Part shown: positions 28,701-37,370 of the stretch, one piece after another
How positions within the stretch are numbered: position 1 is the first letter of the stretch
Layout of the letters: each line of letters begins with the position of its first letter
Assembly: GCF_001610875.1 (NCBI RefSeq)
Contig: NZ_CP011272.1
Span: 2,647,988 to 2,711,987, forward strand
DNA length: 64,000 nucleotides
Direction: 5' to 3'
Origin: Pirellula sp. SH-Sr6A
GTDB lineage: Bacteria > Planctomycetota > Planctomycetia > Pirellulales > Pirellulaceae
Program-made: the position numbers and the translations under genes
Notes under the pieces: model-generated
What the model saw: the letters and a program-made list of their open reading frames with translations, nothing else
What the model was told of the DNA's origin: nothing
Databases searched by the model: none

Positions 28701-29419
28701 CACCTGCGATCGAGGTCTTAAACGAAAAAGGTGAGTGGGTTGAAGTCATTCCGTATGCGGGATTCCCAGGGGGGAAGACCAAGACCATCGCGATCGATCT
28801 GTCCAATGCGTTTCTTACCGACGATCGTCGAGTCCGATTGGTCACCAACATGGAGCTTTGCTGGGATGAAATCTTCTTCAGCGTCGCAGACCAAGTTGGA
28901 GAGAATGAGCATCGACGAACGCCATTACCACTCCGATCCGCCGAACTCCATTACCGTGGTTTCTCCGCCCTCCTGCCCCAACCGGGAAATGCCCCGAAGC
29001 GTTACGCGTATGAGGAAGTCAGTACGGAGTCCATCTGGCCGCCGATGCTAGGGCGGTTCACGCGCTACGGCGAAGTGTCGGAGTTGGTGCGGGATCCCGA
29101 TGATTTGCAAGTCGTCATGGGAGCGGGCGATGAAATGACGGTTCGATTCAATGCGCCGACAGGAGACCTTCCTGAAGGGTGGGTACGCGACTTCATCTTG
29201 TACAACGTCGGATGGGATAAAGATGCGGATTTGAACACGCTCCACGGTCAGAGCGTCGAGCCCCTTCCGTTCCGTGCAATGGAGCGATATCCCTACTCCC
29301 CCGAACAATCGTATCCCGATACCCCACGGCATCGGGAATTCCTGGAGAAATACCAGACCCGCCAGCAAGATTCCCGGCTATTTTGGGATCAGATACGGGA
29401 CTCCACGAGTGCAAACTAG
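25751..29419 (+). CDS. Giant FG-GAP/UnbV-like lipoprotein with N-terminal TPR-like region
   Basis: A 1,222-residue product. The signal peptide ends in a lipobox with Cys at residue 31 (LGAIIAGC), so the protein is anchored in a membrane. Residues 45-300 are helical and TPR-like. Residues 330-690 carry FG-GAP/VCBS repeats with calcium loops such as DVDLDGKLDL, DLDHDSDLDL, DWDNDGYQDV and DTDGDDDIVV. About residues 700-780 resemble the ASPIC/UnbV domain (RGTRTTFGLGEAKSADIV). The last 430 residues form a further beta-rich domain I do not recognise. It is the first of three consecutive genes with a cytochrome and an FG-GAP protein and is likely part of the same envelope complex. Confidence 0.85.
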   Translation: MSLMFRFSLPVSISQRFALGSILLGAIIAGCQKRTNDSAQSTALVQRSIALLENGAETDKEGKLLVESLEGFRKIATQFPNDPLGHQNLAVALLARLKLLDESEAPKEFAAFSKELEKTIQKLESLAPDEPDGETLLGRYFQLRGNASGTCDAFQLAIAKKNARPDTFYQLIQHLQTESDGNPVPELPELYESALKLAPTNLVLQIGYLDALVKNQKASAVAHLESVREALQPVMARTNSPIPKLLERATAALAKEDWRTAQTQVTFLRNVLLAELAYQNDLHLLEPHDLEFVVLRLSQTKPPVPAPSTKRNQSFAPKSPLPFPTGVVVHSVAVEDVDLDGKLDLVVVTDNELKVWNPAGDSQGTTLMMAPLRGAADGLRLGDLDHDFQFRKDVLPTSALPTTAPPDAPSNPYAQWVDTDLDVVVYGKEGLQLFRNDLLAEGGKREFVSVPLGDGLEDLRNVSDVHMIDLDHDSDLDLAIASDEGVTLWSNRGDWTFAPFSPYSTLPGAEAGAHTILGMDFDRNVLNDFIVGSIGGKPTLLANNLHGRYIPRSLTWPDLVTNRCTYVEAIDVDSDACWDLVMGGLNGAVLVRMKSLGRHAWTPASAESLSTDSVHGLMTGDWDNDGYQDVVLLSTGGMQFFYGSVDGKLIKSEQVVAPEEPIRQSVAWDLDTDGDDDIVVLSASGQLSYLENKEGNRNRRIEVMIRADEDGKQRPRERCNMHGVGSLIELKSGGSYQSRIVRGTRTTFGLGEAKSADIVRILWTNGIPNNVIGIGEKTTIFDQQNLGGSCPYLYTWNGERFEFCTDCLWAAPIGLQFAQGVAAPTRDWEYLKIDGSLLKPKDGEYILQLTEELWEAAYFDSVQLMAIDHPADVEIYTNEKVGPAELAEFKIHAVRERRVPRTVVDQQGRDWKPTIQKRDGQYTRSWTEGVNQGLVETHSLEMDLHHDDWKGRGLTLYLTGWVFPTSTSLNVGMTENPNKPKLKPPAIEVLNEKGEWVEVIPYAGFPGGKTKTIAIDLSNAFLTDDRRVRLVTNMELCWDEIFFSVADQVGENEHRRTPLPLRSAELHYRGFSALLPQPGNAPKRYAYEEVSTESIWPPMLGRFTRYGEVSELVRDPDDLQVVMGAGDEMTVRFNAPTGDLPEGWVRDFILYNVGWDKDADLNTLHGQSVEPLPFRAMERYPYSPEQSYPDTPRHREFLEKYQTRQQDSRLFWDQIRDSTSAN

Positions 29420-29584
29420 TGTCGTCACCCTGGAAGGACCGCGACAAATCGCTCGATCCACTTTCTATGGATCGAGTCGTTGTTTTCGAGTCTAATTGTC
29501 GGTTAATCTCCGTTAAGCTCCTATTGCGGTTCGCAAGACTCCTTACGAATCTTCTCTTCTGACAATCGGCGGGAAAGAACAAGT

Positions 29585-32416
29585 ATGAATCAACCGAAAA
29601 AACGAAAGTACGTGCCGGCAATCGGTCCGCAGTTGAAGCGGTTGCTGTACGTGTTGTTTGCGATCCTTTCGTTGCTGGGAGCCAACTCCCTTTACTTGGC
29701 CACCATCACGTTTCTGGAATGGCAAAGCGGGCACACATATCAAAACCAGTTCTATCTCTACATGTTCCTTGGGCACGTCGTCCTAGGCATCATATTCCTC
29801 CTCCCCTTTTTGGCCTTCGGAATCATCCACCTCGTCACGGCCCGCAAGCGTAAGAACAAGCGCGCGATCCGGGTCGGTTATGCGCTCTTCGCCATCAGTC
29901 TCGTGGTCTTAGCCACGGGGCTTCTTTTGGTTCGGATCGGAGATGTATTTGATCTCAAGCATCCGGCGACGCGCTCCGTTGTCTATTGGTTGCACGTGCT
30001 GAGCCCGTTGGTTGCGATTTGGCTTTATTGGCTCCACCGATTGGTTGGGCAGAAGATCAAATGGAGGATCGGTGTTGCTTACGGTGCCGCCGCGGTTTCC
30101 TTTGTTGCGGTGATGGTTTCGATGCACGCGCAAGATCCCCGTGAATGGAACAAGGTCGGGTCGATCGAGGGGGTCAAGTATTTCGAACCATCTCTATCCC
30201 GCACATCCAACGGAGCATTTATTTCGGCCAAGGTGTTGGACAATGACGAATACTGCCTCTCCTGCCATGCCGACGCTTACAAACATTGGGAGCATAGCGC
30301 TCACCGTTTTAGTTCGTTCAACAACCCTCCCTATTTGGTTAGTGTCCGCGAGACCCGCGAAGTTTCGATGAAGCGGGATGGGAATGTCAAAGCCGCTCGA
30401 TGGTGCGCGGGTTGCCATGATCCCGTTCCGTTCTTTAGCGGTGCGTTCGATGATCCTCATTTCGACGATGTGAATCACCCCACTTCGCAAGCTGGAATCA
30501 CATGCACCGTTTGCCATGCGATCACCAACGTCAACACCACGCGAGGAAACGCAGACTACACGATCGAAGAACCTTTGCAGTATCCCTTCACGTTTACCGA
30601 AAACCCATTCCTGCAGTGGGTCAATCACCAGTTGATCAAAGCCAAACCGGAGTTTCACAAGAAGACCTTCTTGAAGGACTTTCACAAGTCATCCGAATTT
30701 TGTTCGACTTGCCACAAAGTTCACCTCCCTTACGCGTTGAACCACTACAAAGAATTCTTGCGAGGGCAGAATCATTACGACTCGTGGCTGCTAAGTGGTG
30801 TTTCAGGGCATGGAGTACGAAGCTTTTATTATCCGCCCAAAGCGGAGAAGGCCTGTGCGAATTGCCATATGGGACTCGTTGAGTCGAATGACTTTGGTGC
30901 GAAGGACTTCGCAGGGGAGGGAAAGCTGTCGATCCACGACCACACGTTTGCGTCCGGCAACTCGGGCCTTCCATTCATGCGCGGGTACTGGGACAAAGTC
31001 GAAGCGCAGCACAAGAAATTCCTCAATGGAGTCGTACGTGTCGATATCTTCGGGGTGAAAGAAGAAGGAAAGATCGACGGCAAGCTGCATGGTCCGATTC
31101 GACCTGAGATTCCTACGTTAAAGCGAGGGGAAAACTATCTCCTGGAATCGATCATCCGGACGTTGAAAGTAGGTCATGAATTCACGCAGGGGACCGTGGA
31201 CTCGAACGAAGTATGGCTCGAAGTCACGCTGGAGAGTAACGGTACTATCTTCGGACAAAGCGGCGAACTGGATTCGAAGGGAGAAGTGAACCCTCGCTCC
31301 CACTTCGTCAATGTCTTTATGCTCGATCGACATGGCAATCGTATCAATCGCCGCAATCCGCAAGACATCTTCACCCCACTCTACAACCATCAAATCCCAC
31401 CGGGAGCAGGACAAGTCGTCCATTACAGCTTCCAAGTGCCCGAGGATGTGCAAGGGCCGATCAAAGCGACGGTGAAACTGCAGTATCGCAAGTTCGATCA
31501 CGAGTACATGGAAATCGTGCACAAGAGACTGGCTGAATCCACGAAACCGGAGAATCGAGAGCGTGACGCGGGAGTCAACGTATCGAATTCGGGATTGGAT
31601 ACCGAAGGAAACTACACCAATAACTTGCCGATCCTAACACTGGCTCAGGACACAGTCACCTTCCCTGTCGAGGGCTTGGAGCCTGTTTCGATGGAGCAAA
31701 AATCCGAGATCCTCGTTTGGCAACGCTGGAACGATTACGGCATCGGATTGTTCTTGGAGGGGAAAGCGGAATTGAAGCAAGCGGAGGATGCGTTCAAGGA
31801 AGTCGAGCAGCTTGGACGATTCGACGGCCCCGTGAATTTGGCGCGCGTTTACCTACGCGAGGGAAGAATCGATGAAGCGGCCGATGCCATCCGCCGAGCG
31901 GTCGCCTTCGAGGACCCCAAAGCACCGGAATGGACGATCGCTTGGTTCAGCGGTTTGATCAATCGCGAGCAAGGACGATTGGTTGAAGCGGAAGCCAACT
32001 TCCGAGCGATCGTCGATCAGACGACCGAGGAACGGAAGTCGCGTGGTTTCGATTTCAGCAAAGACATTGAAGCGTTGAACGTGCTGGGACGGACGCTTTT
32101 CGATCGCGCCGAGCAATTGCGATCGGAATCCGAGGAACCAAATCGCAAGGCGATGCTTCATGACGCTGCTAAGCAATTTCTACGAACCCTTGTCATCGAT
32201 TCGGAAAACGTAAACGCCCATTACAATCTGGGTTTGATTTATGCACAGCTCGGGAACAAAGATCTGGAACGCAAACATAAAGATTTGCATCTTCGCTTCA
32301 AACCCGATGACAACGCGCAGGGAATTGCAGTCGGTTTGGCTCGAGAAAAATATCCTGCCGCCAACGAAGCAGCAGAGTCCCTGGTGATTTACCCATTGCA
32401 AAAAGAGTCTGAGTGA
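29585..32416 (+). CDS. Membrane-bound multiheme cytochrome c with TPR tail
   Basis: A 943-residue protein. The N-terminal 185 residues have about five membrane helices with histidines paired inside helices (one pair 18 residues apart, in GHVVLG and IIHLV, another 14 apart, in WLHVL and YWLHRL), suggesting b-type heme sites. Five CxxCH heme c motifs follow: CLSCH about 224, CAGCH 273, CTVCH 307, CSTCH 372 and CANCH 423. Residues 480-690 are beta-rich, and residues 715-920 contain TPR-like helices (EDAFKEVEQLG, ADAIRRAV, NAHYNLGLIYAQLG). The layout suggests electrons moving between the quinone pool and the periplasm, with TPRs recruiting partners. It lies six bases before the next gene. Confidence 0.9.
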   Translation: MNQPKKRKYVPAIGPQLKRLLYVLFAILSLLGANSLYLATITFLEWQSGHTYQNQFYLYMFLGHVVLGIIFLLPFLAFGIIHLVTARKRKNKRAIRVGYALFAISLVVLATGLLLVRIGDVFDLKHPATRSVVYWLHVLSPLVAIWLYWLHRLVGQKIKWRIGVAYGAAAVSFVAVMVSMHAQDPREWNKVGSIEGVKYFEPSLSRTSNGAFISAKVLDNDEYCLSCHADAYKHWEHSAHRFSSFNNPPYLVSVRETREVSMKRDGNVKAARWCAGCHDPVPFFSGAFDDPHFDDVNHPTSQAGITCTVCHAITNVNTTRGNADYTIEEPLQYPFTFTENPFLQWVNHQLIKAKPEFHKKTFLKDFHKSSEFCSTCHKVHLPYALNHYKEFLRGQNHYDSWLLSGVSGHGVRSFYYPPKAEKACANCHMGLVESNDFGAKDFAGEGKLSIHDHTFASGNSGLPFMRGYWDKVEAQHKKFLNGVVRVDIFGVKEEGKIDGKLHGPIRPEIPTLKRGENYLLESIIRTLKVGHEFTQGTVDSNEVWLEVTLESNGTIFGQSGELDSKGEVNPRSHFVNVFMLDRHGNRINRRNPQDIFTPLYNHQIPPGAGQVVHYSFQVPEDVQGPIKATVKLQYRKFDHEYMEIVHKRLAESTKPENRERDAGVNVSNSGLDTEGNYTNNLPILTLAQDTVTFPVEGLEPVSMEQKSEILVWQRWNDYGIGLFLEGKAELKQAEDAFKEVEQLGRFDGPVNLARVYLREGRIDEAADAIRRAVAFEDPKAPEWTIAWFSGLINREQGRLVEAEANFRAIVDQTTEERKSRGFDFSKDIEALNVLGRTLFDRAEQLRSESEEPNRKAMLHDAAKQFLRTLVIDSENVNAHYNLGLIYAQLGNKDLERKHKDLHLRFKPDDNAQGIAVGLAREKYPAANEAAESLVIYPLQKESE

Positions 32417-32422
32417 TCCGTA

Positions 32423-34285
32423 ATGGCTTCGTCGAATAGCAATAATGAGTTGGAGAATCAGGAATCGGAGCAGGACGACGCTGTAATCGCGAGGGCCTTC
32501 AAAGGCTCCGCAATCGTCTTCGCAGTGCTCGGACTCATTGGGGGTGGTGCTTATTACTACCTTTCCCAAAAACCCAAACTCAAGGAAGAGATCGTTCAAG
32601 AAACATCCCTCCCCGATCGGCGAGAAATGCCCAAAGTCACGGTTCCTAATGTGCCATGGACGGATATCACCGAAGCTAGTCAACTAGCGGGGTTCGAGCA
32701 TATCAGCGGCGCGACCGGTGAGAAGCTCTTGCCCGAAACGATGGGAAGCGGTTGCGCGTTCTTCGACTACGATTCCGATGGCGACCAAGATATTTTGTTG
32801 ATCAACTCCTGCGCTTGGCCCCAGGATAAAAAACCAGACTCCCCCCCAGCCACCTTGAAGCTGTTTGCAAACGATGGAAAAGGGGTATTCACCGATGTCA
32901 CTTCTGGCTCTGGATTGGAGGTCGAAGTCTACGGCATGGGCTGCGCGATGGGAGATTTCAACAATGACGGTCGAGTCGATTTGTTCCTCTCTTGCCTCGG
33001 TAAAGATCTGTTGTTTCGAAACGACGGCTCGAAGTTCACGGATGTCACCGAATCAGCGGGAGTAGGTGGCGAGCCAAATGCGTGGAGCGTCTCCAGCGGG
33101 TGGTTTGACTACGATAAAGACGGTGATCTCGATCTCCTGGTCACCCACTACGTGCAGTGGAGTCGCGAATCGGATCTGGCTCAAGAGTTCCGATTGGTAG
33201 GCGGTTCGGAACGAGCCTACGGCCGTCCCCAACCGTTCGGCGGTACATTCCCCTCCCTCTTCCAGAACAATGGCGACGGAACCTTCCGGGATGTATCGAA
33301 GGAAGCAGGTCTACATGTTCTCAATCCCTCGACCCAAGTTCCGATGGCCAAGTCGCTAGGGTTGGTGTTTGAAGACTTCGACGCCGACGGAAATTTGGAC
33401 TTCATCGTCGCCAATGACACCGTCCAGAACTTTCTCATGCACAACACTGGGAATGGGAAGTTCGAAGAGATCGGTGCGTTAGCAGGTGTCGCCTTCGACG
33501 CCTCGGGTGCCGCGCGCGGTGCAATGGGAATCGATGCAGCGGCGTTTCGAAACGATGCTTCGATCGGCGTGGCTATTGGCAATTTTGCGAACGAGATGTC
33601 CGCCCTGTACGTCTCACGCTCTCGGAATCTCCAATTCTATGATGCTGCGGTTGCCAATGGTTTTGGACCTGCGACCCGTTTAGAGCTCACCTTTGGAGTT
33701 CTGTTTTTCGATTTTGATCTCGATGGCCGACTCGATATTTTCCAAGCCAACGGACACTTGGAAGAGGATATCGCACGCGTTCAAGCTAGCCAGCACTACG
33801 AGCAGCCTCCCCAGCTGTTTTGGAATGCAGGAGCTCAATTCAGCACGGAGTTCATCAAGTGCCGTGAAAGCGAAACCGGTCCCGACCTCCACAAGCCAAT
33901 GGTAGGACGCGGCGCTGCCTATGCCGATATCGATGGCGACGGTGACCTCGATGTTCTCGTATCAAGTTGTGGTCAAAAAGCGAGACTGCTCCGAAACGAT
34001 CAAAAGGTAGGAAATCATTGGCTCCGCGTGAAGCTCGTGGGTAAGAAATCCAATCGAGATGGAATCGGAGCCACCGTGGAAATTCGAATGGGAGATGAAC
34101 GACAAATGCGTCGCGTCAGTCCTACCCGAAGCTACCTATCGCAAGTCGAGTTGCCTGTGACATTCGGATTGGGAGCCAAGACGGATATCGATCGGCTTAC
34201 CGTCACTTGGCCTGACGGCTCGGTCCAAGAGTTACTTCGACCAGCCATCGACCAACTACTGACTATCGAACAAAACGTCCCTTAA
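32423..34285 (+). CDS. Membrane-anchored FG-GAP repeat protein with ASPIC/UnbV domain
   Basis: A 620-residue protein with one N-terminal membrane helix (SAIVFAVLGLIGGGAYYYL, about residues 29-47) and an outward-facing body. FG-GAP/VCBS calcium loops recur: DYDSDGDQDI, DFNNDGRVDL, DYDKDGDLDL, DFDADGNLDF, DFDLDGRLDI and DIDGDGDLDV. The C-terminal 80 residues match the ASPIC/UnbV domain of CRTAC1-like proteins (HWLRVKLVGKKSNRDGIGAT, VTWPDGSVQEL). The fold should be a seven-bladed propeller. It is translated from a start six bases after the cytochrome stop, so it belongs to the same operon. Confidence 0.92.
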   Translation: MASSNSNNELENQESEQDDAVIARAFKGSAIVFAVLGLIGGGAYYYLSQKPKLKEEIVQETSLPDRREMPKVTVPNVPWTDITEASQLAGFEHISGATGEKLLPETMGSGCAFFDYDSDGDQDILLINSCAWPQDKKPDSPPATLKLFANDGKGVFTDVTSGSGLEVEVYGMGCAMGDFNNDGRVDLFLSCLGKDLLFRNDGSKFTDVTESAGVGGEPNAWSVSSGWFDYDKDGDLDLLVTHYVQWSRESDLAQEFRLVGGSERAYGRPQPFGGTFPSLFQNNGDGTFRDVSKEAGLHVLNPSTQVPMAKSLGLVFEDFDADGNLDFIVANDTVQNFLMHNTGNGKFEEIGALAGVAFDASGAARGAMGIDAAAFRNDASIGVAIGNFANEMSALYVSRSRNLQFYDAAVANGFGPATRLELTFGVLFFDFDLDGRLDIFQANGHLEEDIARVQASQHYEQPPQLFWNAGAQFSTEFIKCRESETGPDLHKPMVGRGAAYADIDGDGDLDVLVSSCGQKARLLRNDQKVGNHWLRVKLVGKKSNRDGIGATVEIRMGDERQMRRVSPTRSYLSQVELPVTFGLGAKTDIDRLTVTWPDGSVQELLRPAIDQLLTIEQNVP

Positions 34286-35458
34286 ACCTCCCCAACCTAT
34301 CCTACCCCAATAAGCCCCACTCCCCGCCCATACCATCAAGCCGCGAAGACAGTCCTGGCCCCCTCTTCAGGGGTCCCCCTCAGTTGCAAGCCCCCCATCC
34401 CGGCGTGCCTTCCATCCCATTCCCCCATCCCTGGGTGCCTCTCATCCCCTATCCCAGGGTTCCTTCCATTTTCTCCCAAAAACTGTAAGTGCCTCCCAAC
34501 GCTGGTAATGATTTACGAAGATTGCAATAAGTCTTGATGCGGCAAAGGCTTCTGGCTTGAATCGAGCAAAAATTTGTGGGAGCAAAAATTTGTGGGTGTC
34601 TCCTATTCAACTCCCCCTCAAAAGGTGGGTGCCTCTTATTGACGCTCAAAAGGTGGGTGCCTCTTATTGACGTGTTGCGTCTTGGCGCCATTGCGAGAAA
34701 ACTCCCCCATGGCCTTGGTTAGATGGGTGTCCCAATCTCCGATCGCGACTTTGCGCCGTCGCGCGAAACCTCCCTCCAAAAGGTGGGTGCCTGCTATCAA
34801 AAATGTGGGTGCCCCCTATTCCCTATGATTTACGAAGATTGCAATAAGTCTTGATGCGGCAAAGGCTTCTGGCTTGAATCGAGCAAAAATTTGTGGGTGT
34901 CTCCTATTCAACTCCCCCTCAAAAGGTGGGTGCCTCTTATTGACGTGTTGCGTCTTGGCGCCATTGCGAGAAAACTCCCCCATGGCCTTGGTTAGATGGG
35001 TGTCCCAATCTCCGATCGCGACTTTGCGCCGTCGCGCGAAACCTCCCTCCAAAAGGTGGGTGCCTGCTATCAAAAATGTGGGTGCCCCCTATTCCCTTTT
35101 TGACGCATGCGTTTCTTGCGTGGATAAGTGCGGCTGTTCTTTTCGCTTTGCCGGGACGACTCGTCAGCTAGAACACACAAAGACAGTTGCCTCAAAAATT
35201 ACCAAAAATTACGGGTGCCTCTTATTCCCTCCCCAATTAGGTGGGCGCCTCATATTTCCCACTCTCATTAAGTGGGTGCCCCCAATCCCCGCCCCTCCCC
35301 TTTTGCGTCTTGGCGCCTTCGCGAGAAACCTTCCCCCCCATTAGGTGGGTGCCTTCTATTTACCCCTCTCCAAAAAGTTCACCTATTTGGTTGCATCCCT
35401 TCCTTCAATCCCATAAGGTGATGGGATCTACACCCCGAACTTCTTGGAGAAATCCACC
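34286..35458 (+). repeat. Left array of short REP-like repeats (GTGGGTGCC family)
   Basis: This 1.2-kb gene-free stretch is filled with variants of A-R-GTGGGTGCCT-x-x-TATT, about ten clear copies (for example near 34625, 34651, 34781, 34804, 34924, 35056, 35077, 35271 and 35344) in the same orientation, plus degenerate ones before 34500. A second recurrent phrase, TTGCGTCTTGGCGCC followed by TTGCGAGAAA, occurs near 34676, 34946 and 35304. Together with a matching array right of the neighbouring transposase gene this is a REPtron-like organisation. Confidence 0.85.
34508..35097 (+). repeat. Tandem direct duplication of about 270 bp
   Basis: 34508-34823 and 34824-35097 are nearly identical head-to-tail copies. 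The first copy is longer because two short pieces inside it are themselves doubled: the AGCAAAAATTTGTGGG phrase and a 28-base piece containing one GTGGGTGCC unit. The order of duplication can therefore be read. Confidence 0.85.
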
Positions 35459-36616
35459 ATGTCCAGCACGCTCCGCTGTGAGCAGTTCGTCAGCGACGAA
35501 ATCTGCCTTGTTCATTGCTACCATCGCTGTGTCCGTCGCGCCTTCCTCACAGGCATCGATGAGCTCACCCAGAAAGACTACACCCACCGCAGAGAATGGA
35601 TTCGCCAGCGCCTGGAGTCCCTGGCCTCTGTCTTCGGTATCGACGTTCTCCAATATTCCGTCCTATCCAATCACCTCCATGTCATCCTCCGCAATCGCCC
35701 CGATGTCGTGAAGACTTGGTCCGACGTAGAAGTCGCCACCCGCTGGCTAAGACTCTTTCCAGGCACCCGAATCCTCGATGTCTTGGCCGAGCCCAACGAG
35801 GAGGATGTCCGAAGCGCTGTAGCCAATCCCGAGAAGATCCAAGAGTATCGCAGCCGACTCTCCGATATCTCTTGGTTCATGCGTTCTCTCGCAGAAGTCA
35901 TCGCCAGGCGAGCCAATGCAGAAGATGAATGCAGTGGCTGCTTCTGGGATGGCCGATTCAAAGCGAAGCGGCTTCTCGATGAAGCGGGTTTGCTGGCCTG
36001 CGCCATGTATGTGGATCTCAATGTCTTGCGCGCGAACCTGGCCGCAACAATCGAACTCTCGATGCACACGTCGGTGTTCGATCGAATCGAGGCTGCCAAG
36101 GGAGCGATGATCGAATCCTCGGCTCTGGATCGTATTCCCTTGTCCCGGGAGGAATCGATCGCGAGGAGGACCAAGATGACGCTCGAGGAGCAGAAGAAGG
36201 CTCGTAAGCAGACTGGCCCCCGTCCACTGGTCCCCCGAGACGCCTGGTTGGCCCCTTTGACGCTCGACCCCGAAGTGGACGCGTTTGATCCGCAGGCCAG
36301 CACCAATGGTCTGCGCGCCAGCAACCGAGGGTTCTTGACGATGAACCTGGAGGACTATGTGAAGTTGTTGCAATGGACAGCTAAGCAGCAGGATCATCCG
36401 CCAGGGAGCGTGTGTCCGGTTCCTGAATCCTTAGAGCCCTTGTTTACCGGCTTGGGAGTGGAACCGAGCATGTGGTGCGACTTGGTGTGGAACTACACGA
36501 AGTACTTTGGGACAAGCCGTTGTAGTGGGAATCCCAAGGCGATGATCGCCGACGCGGAGCGGACCCACAAACGCTGGAGTCGCGGCCAGCGCCAAGCTGC
36601 CGCTTGCTTCGCCTAG
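35459..36616 (+). CDS. REP-associated (Y1-like) transposase
   Basis: A 385-residue protein from the ATG at 35459 with GGAG ten bases upstream. The HUH metal site is NHLHVIL at about residues 71-77, and the helix and loop FWDGRFKAKRLLDEAGLL with CAMYVDLNVLRANLA match the Y1/RAYT family (usually WQGRFKS and YI-x-NPVRAGL). The usual catalytic tyrosine after the W-x-x-R motif reads Phe here, so the nucleophile is not certain. A long extra C-terminus of about 170 residues follows. It lies between two arrays of GTGGGTGCC repeats, as RAYT genes do. It may act on those repeats as single-stranded DNA hairpins. Confidence 0.85.
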   Translation: MSSTLRCEQFVSDEICLVHCYHRCVRRAFLTGIDELTQKDYTHRREWIRQRLESLASVFGIDVLQYSVLSNHLHVILRNRPDVVKTWSDVEVATRWLRLFPGTRILDVLAEPNEEDVRSAVANPEKIQEYRSRLSDISWFMRSLAEVIARRANAEDECSGCFWDGRFKAKRLLDEAGLLACAMYVDLNVLRANLAATIELSMHTSVFDRIEAAKGAMIESSALDRIPLSREESIARRTKMTLEEQKKARKQTGPRPLVPRDAWLAPLTLDPEVDAFDPQASTNGLRASNRGFLTMNLEDYVKLLQWTAKQQDHPPGSVCPVPESLEPLFTGLGVEPSMWCDLVWNYTKYFGTSRCSGNPKAMIADAERTHKRWSRGQRQAAACFA

Positions 36617-37182
36617 CGGGGAGCGATTCGCGACAACTGGCGACCGGCAAGTAGCAAGTGGCTCCGCTAGCTCCGGTTCCCCACCTTGGAGCCTGAGCCA
36701 GAACGTCCGCTCTCCAGTCTCCCTCTCTCCCATCTCCCTCTCTTCGCCCTCCTGCATTCTCGGGTCCGGCTCGCCGCTGCGCCCATCCGAGCCCAATCCC
36801 TCTAAATTCCAGCCCCCCAGGCCACTTCCGCCCCCAACTCCACCCCAAACCCTGTCCCCCCTCCGTCCCCGCCCCCTCCAAAAGATGGGTGCCTGCTATC
36901 AAAAGGTGGGTGCCTGCTATTTGAGGAACGATTGAAAAGATGGGTGCCTGTTATCGGGAATGTTTCGTTGCGTCTTGGCGCCTTTGCGAGAAACCTCCCC
37001 TCCCCCCAAAAGGTGGGTGCCTGCTATCGGGAATGCGCTATTGAACGAGAAGGTGGGGGCCTCTTAGTGCAATCGGGACTCCCCCCAAAAGGTGGGTGCC
37101 TGCTATCGGGAATGCCTGCTATCGGGAATGCGCTATTGAACGAGAAGGTGGGGGCCTCTTAGTGCACGGTGGGGGCTTCGTA
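36617..37182 (+). repeat. Right array of REP-like repeats
   Basis: After a 260-base pyrimidine-rich stretch without features, the GTGGGTGCC family returns with copies near 36886, 36906, 36939, 37013 and 37089 and G-rich variants (GTGGGGGCCT) near 37053, 37148 and 37168. The phrase GTTGCGTCTTGGCGCC recurs near 36969. A 50-base unit with GGGAATGCGCTATTGAACGAGAAGGT is doubled (about 37029 and 37123). Same orientation as the left array. Confidence 0.85.
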
Positions 37183-37292
37183 GTGAACGGCATGAGTTAG
37201 CGGGCATGCGAAACGGTGCGGAGTTGCGTCAAAAGGCCAATGCTATCACGGCCCTAACAGGGACGTGCTACAGGAAGGAAAGCATATGAACG

Positions 37293-37370
37293 TTGAAAAC
37301 CACCTACTTCACTGGCACGCGACTTGCCACCTTGAAAACCACCTAATTCACTGGCATGCGACTTGCCACC
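37293..37370. repeat. 39-bp direct repeat, two units
   Basis: Two adjacent units differ at only two positions. The right unit covers the stop codon and the last nine codons of the gene at 37343-38011; the left unit is a duplicate of that gene end lying just beyond the stop. Confidence 0.9.

Noticed and set aside
34600-37180. Repeats that could be taken for a CRISPR array
   Set aside because: Units have irregular spacing and no constant spacer length, no cas genes lie near, and a RAYT-type gene lies among them.
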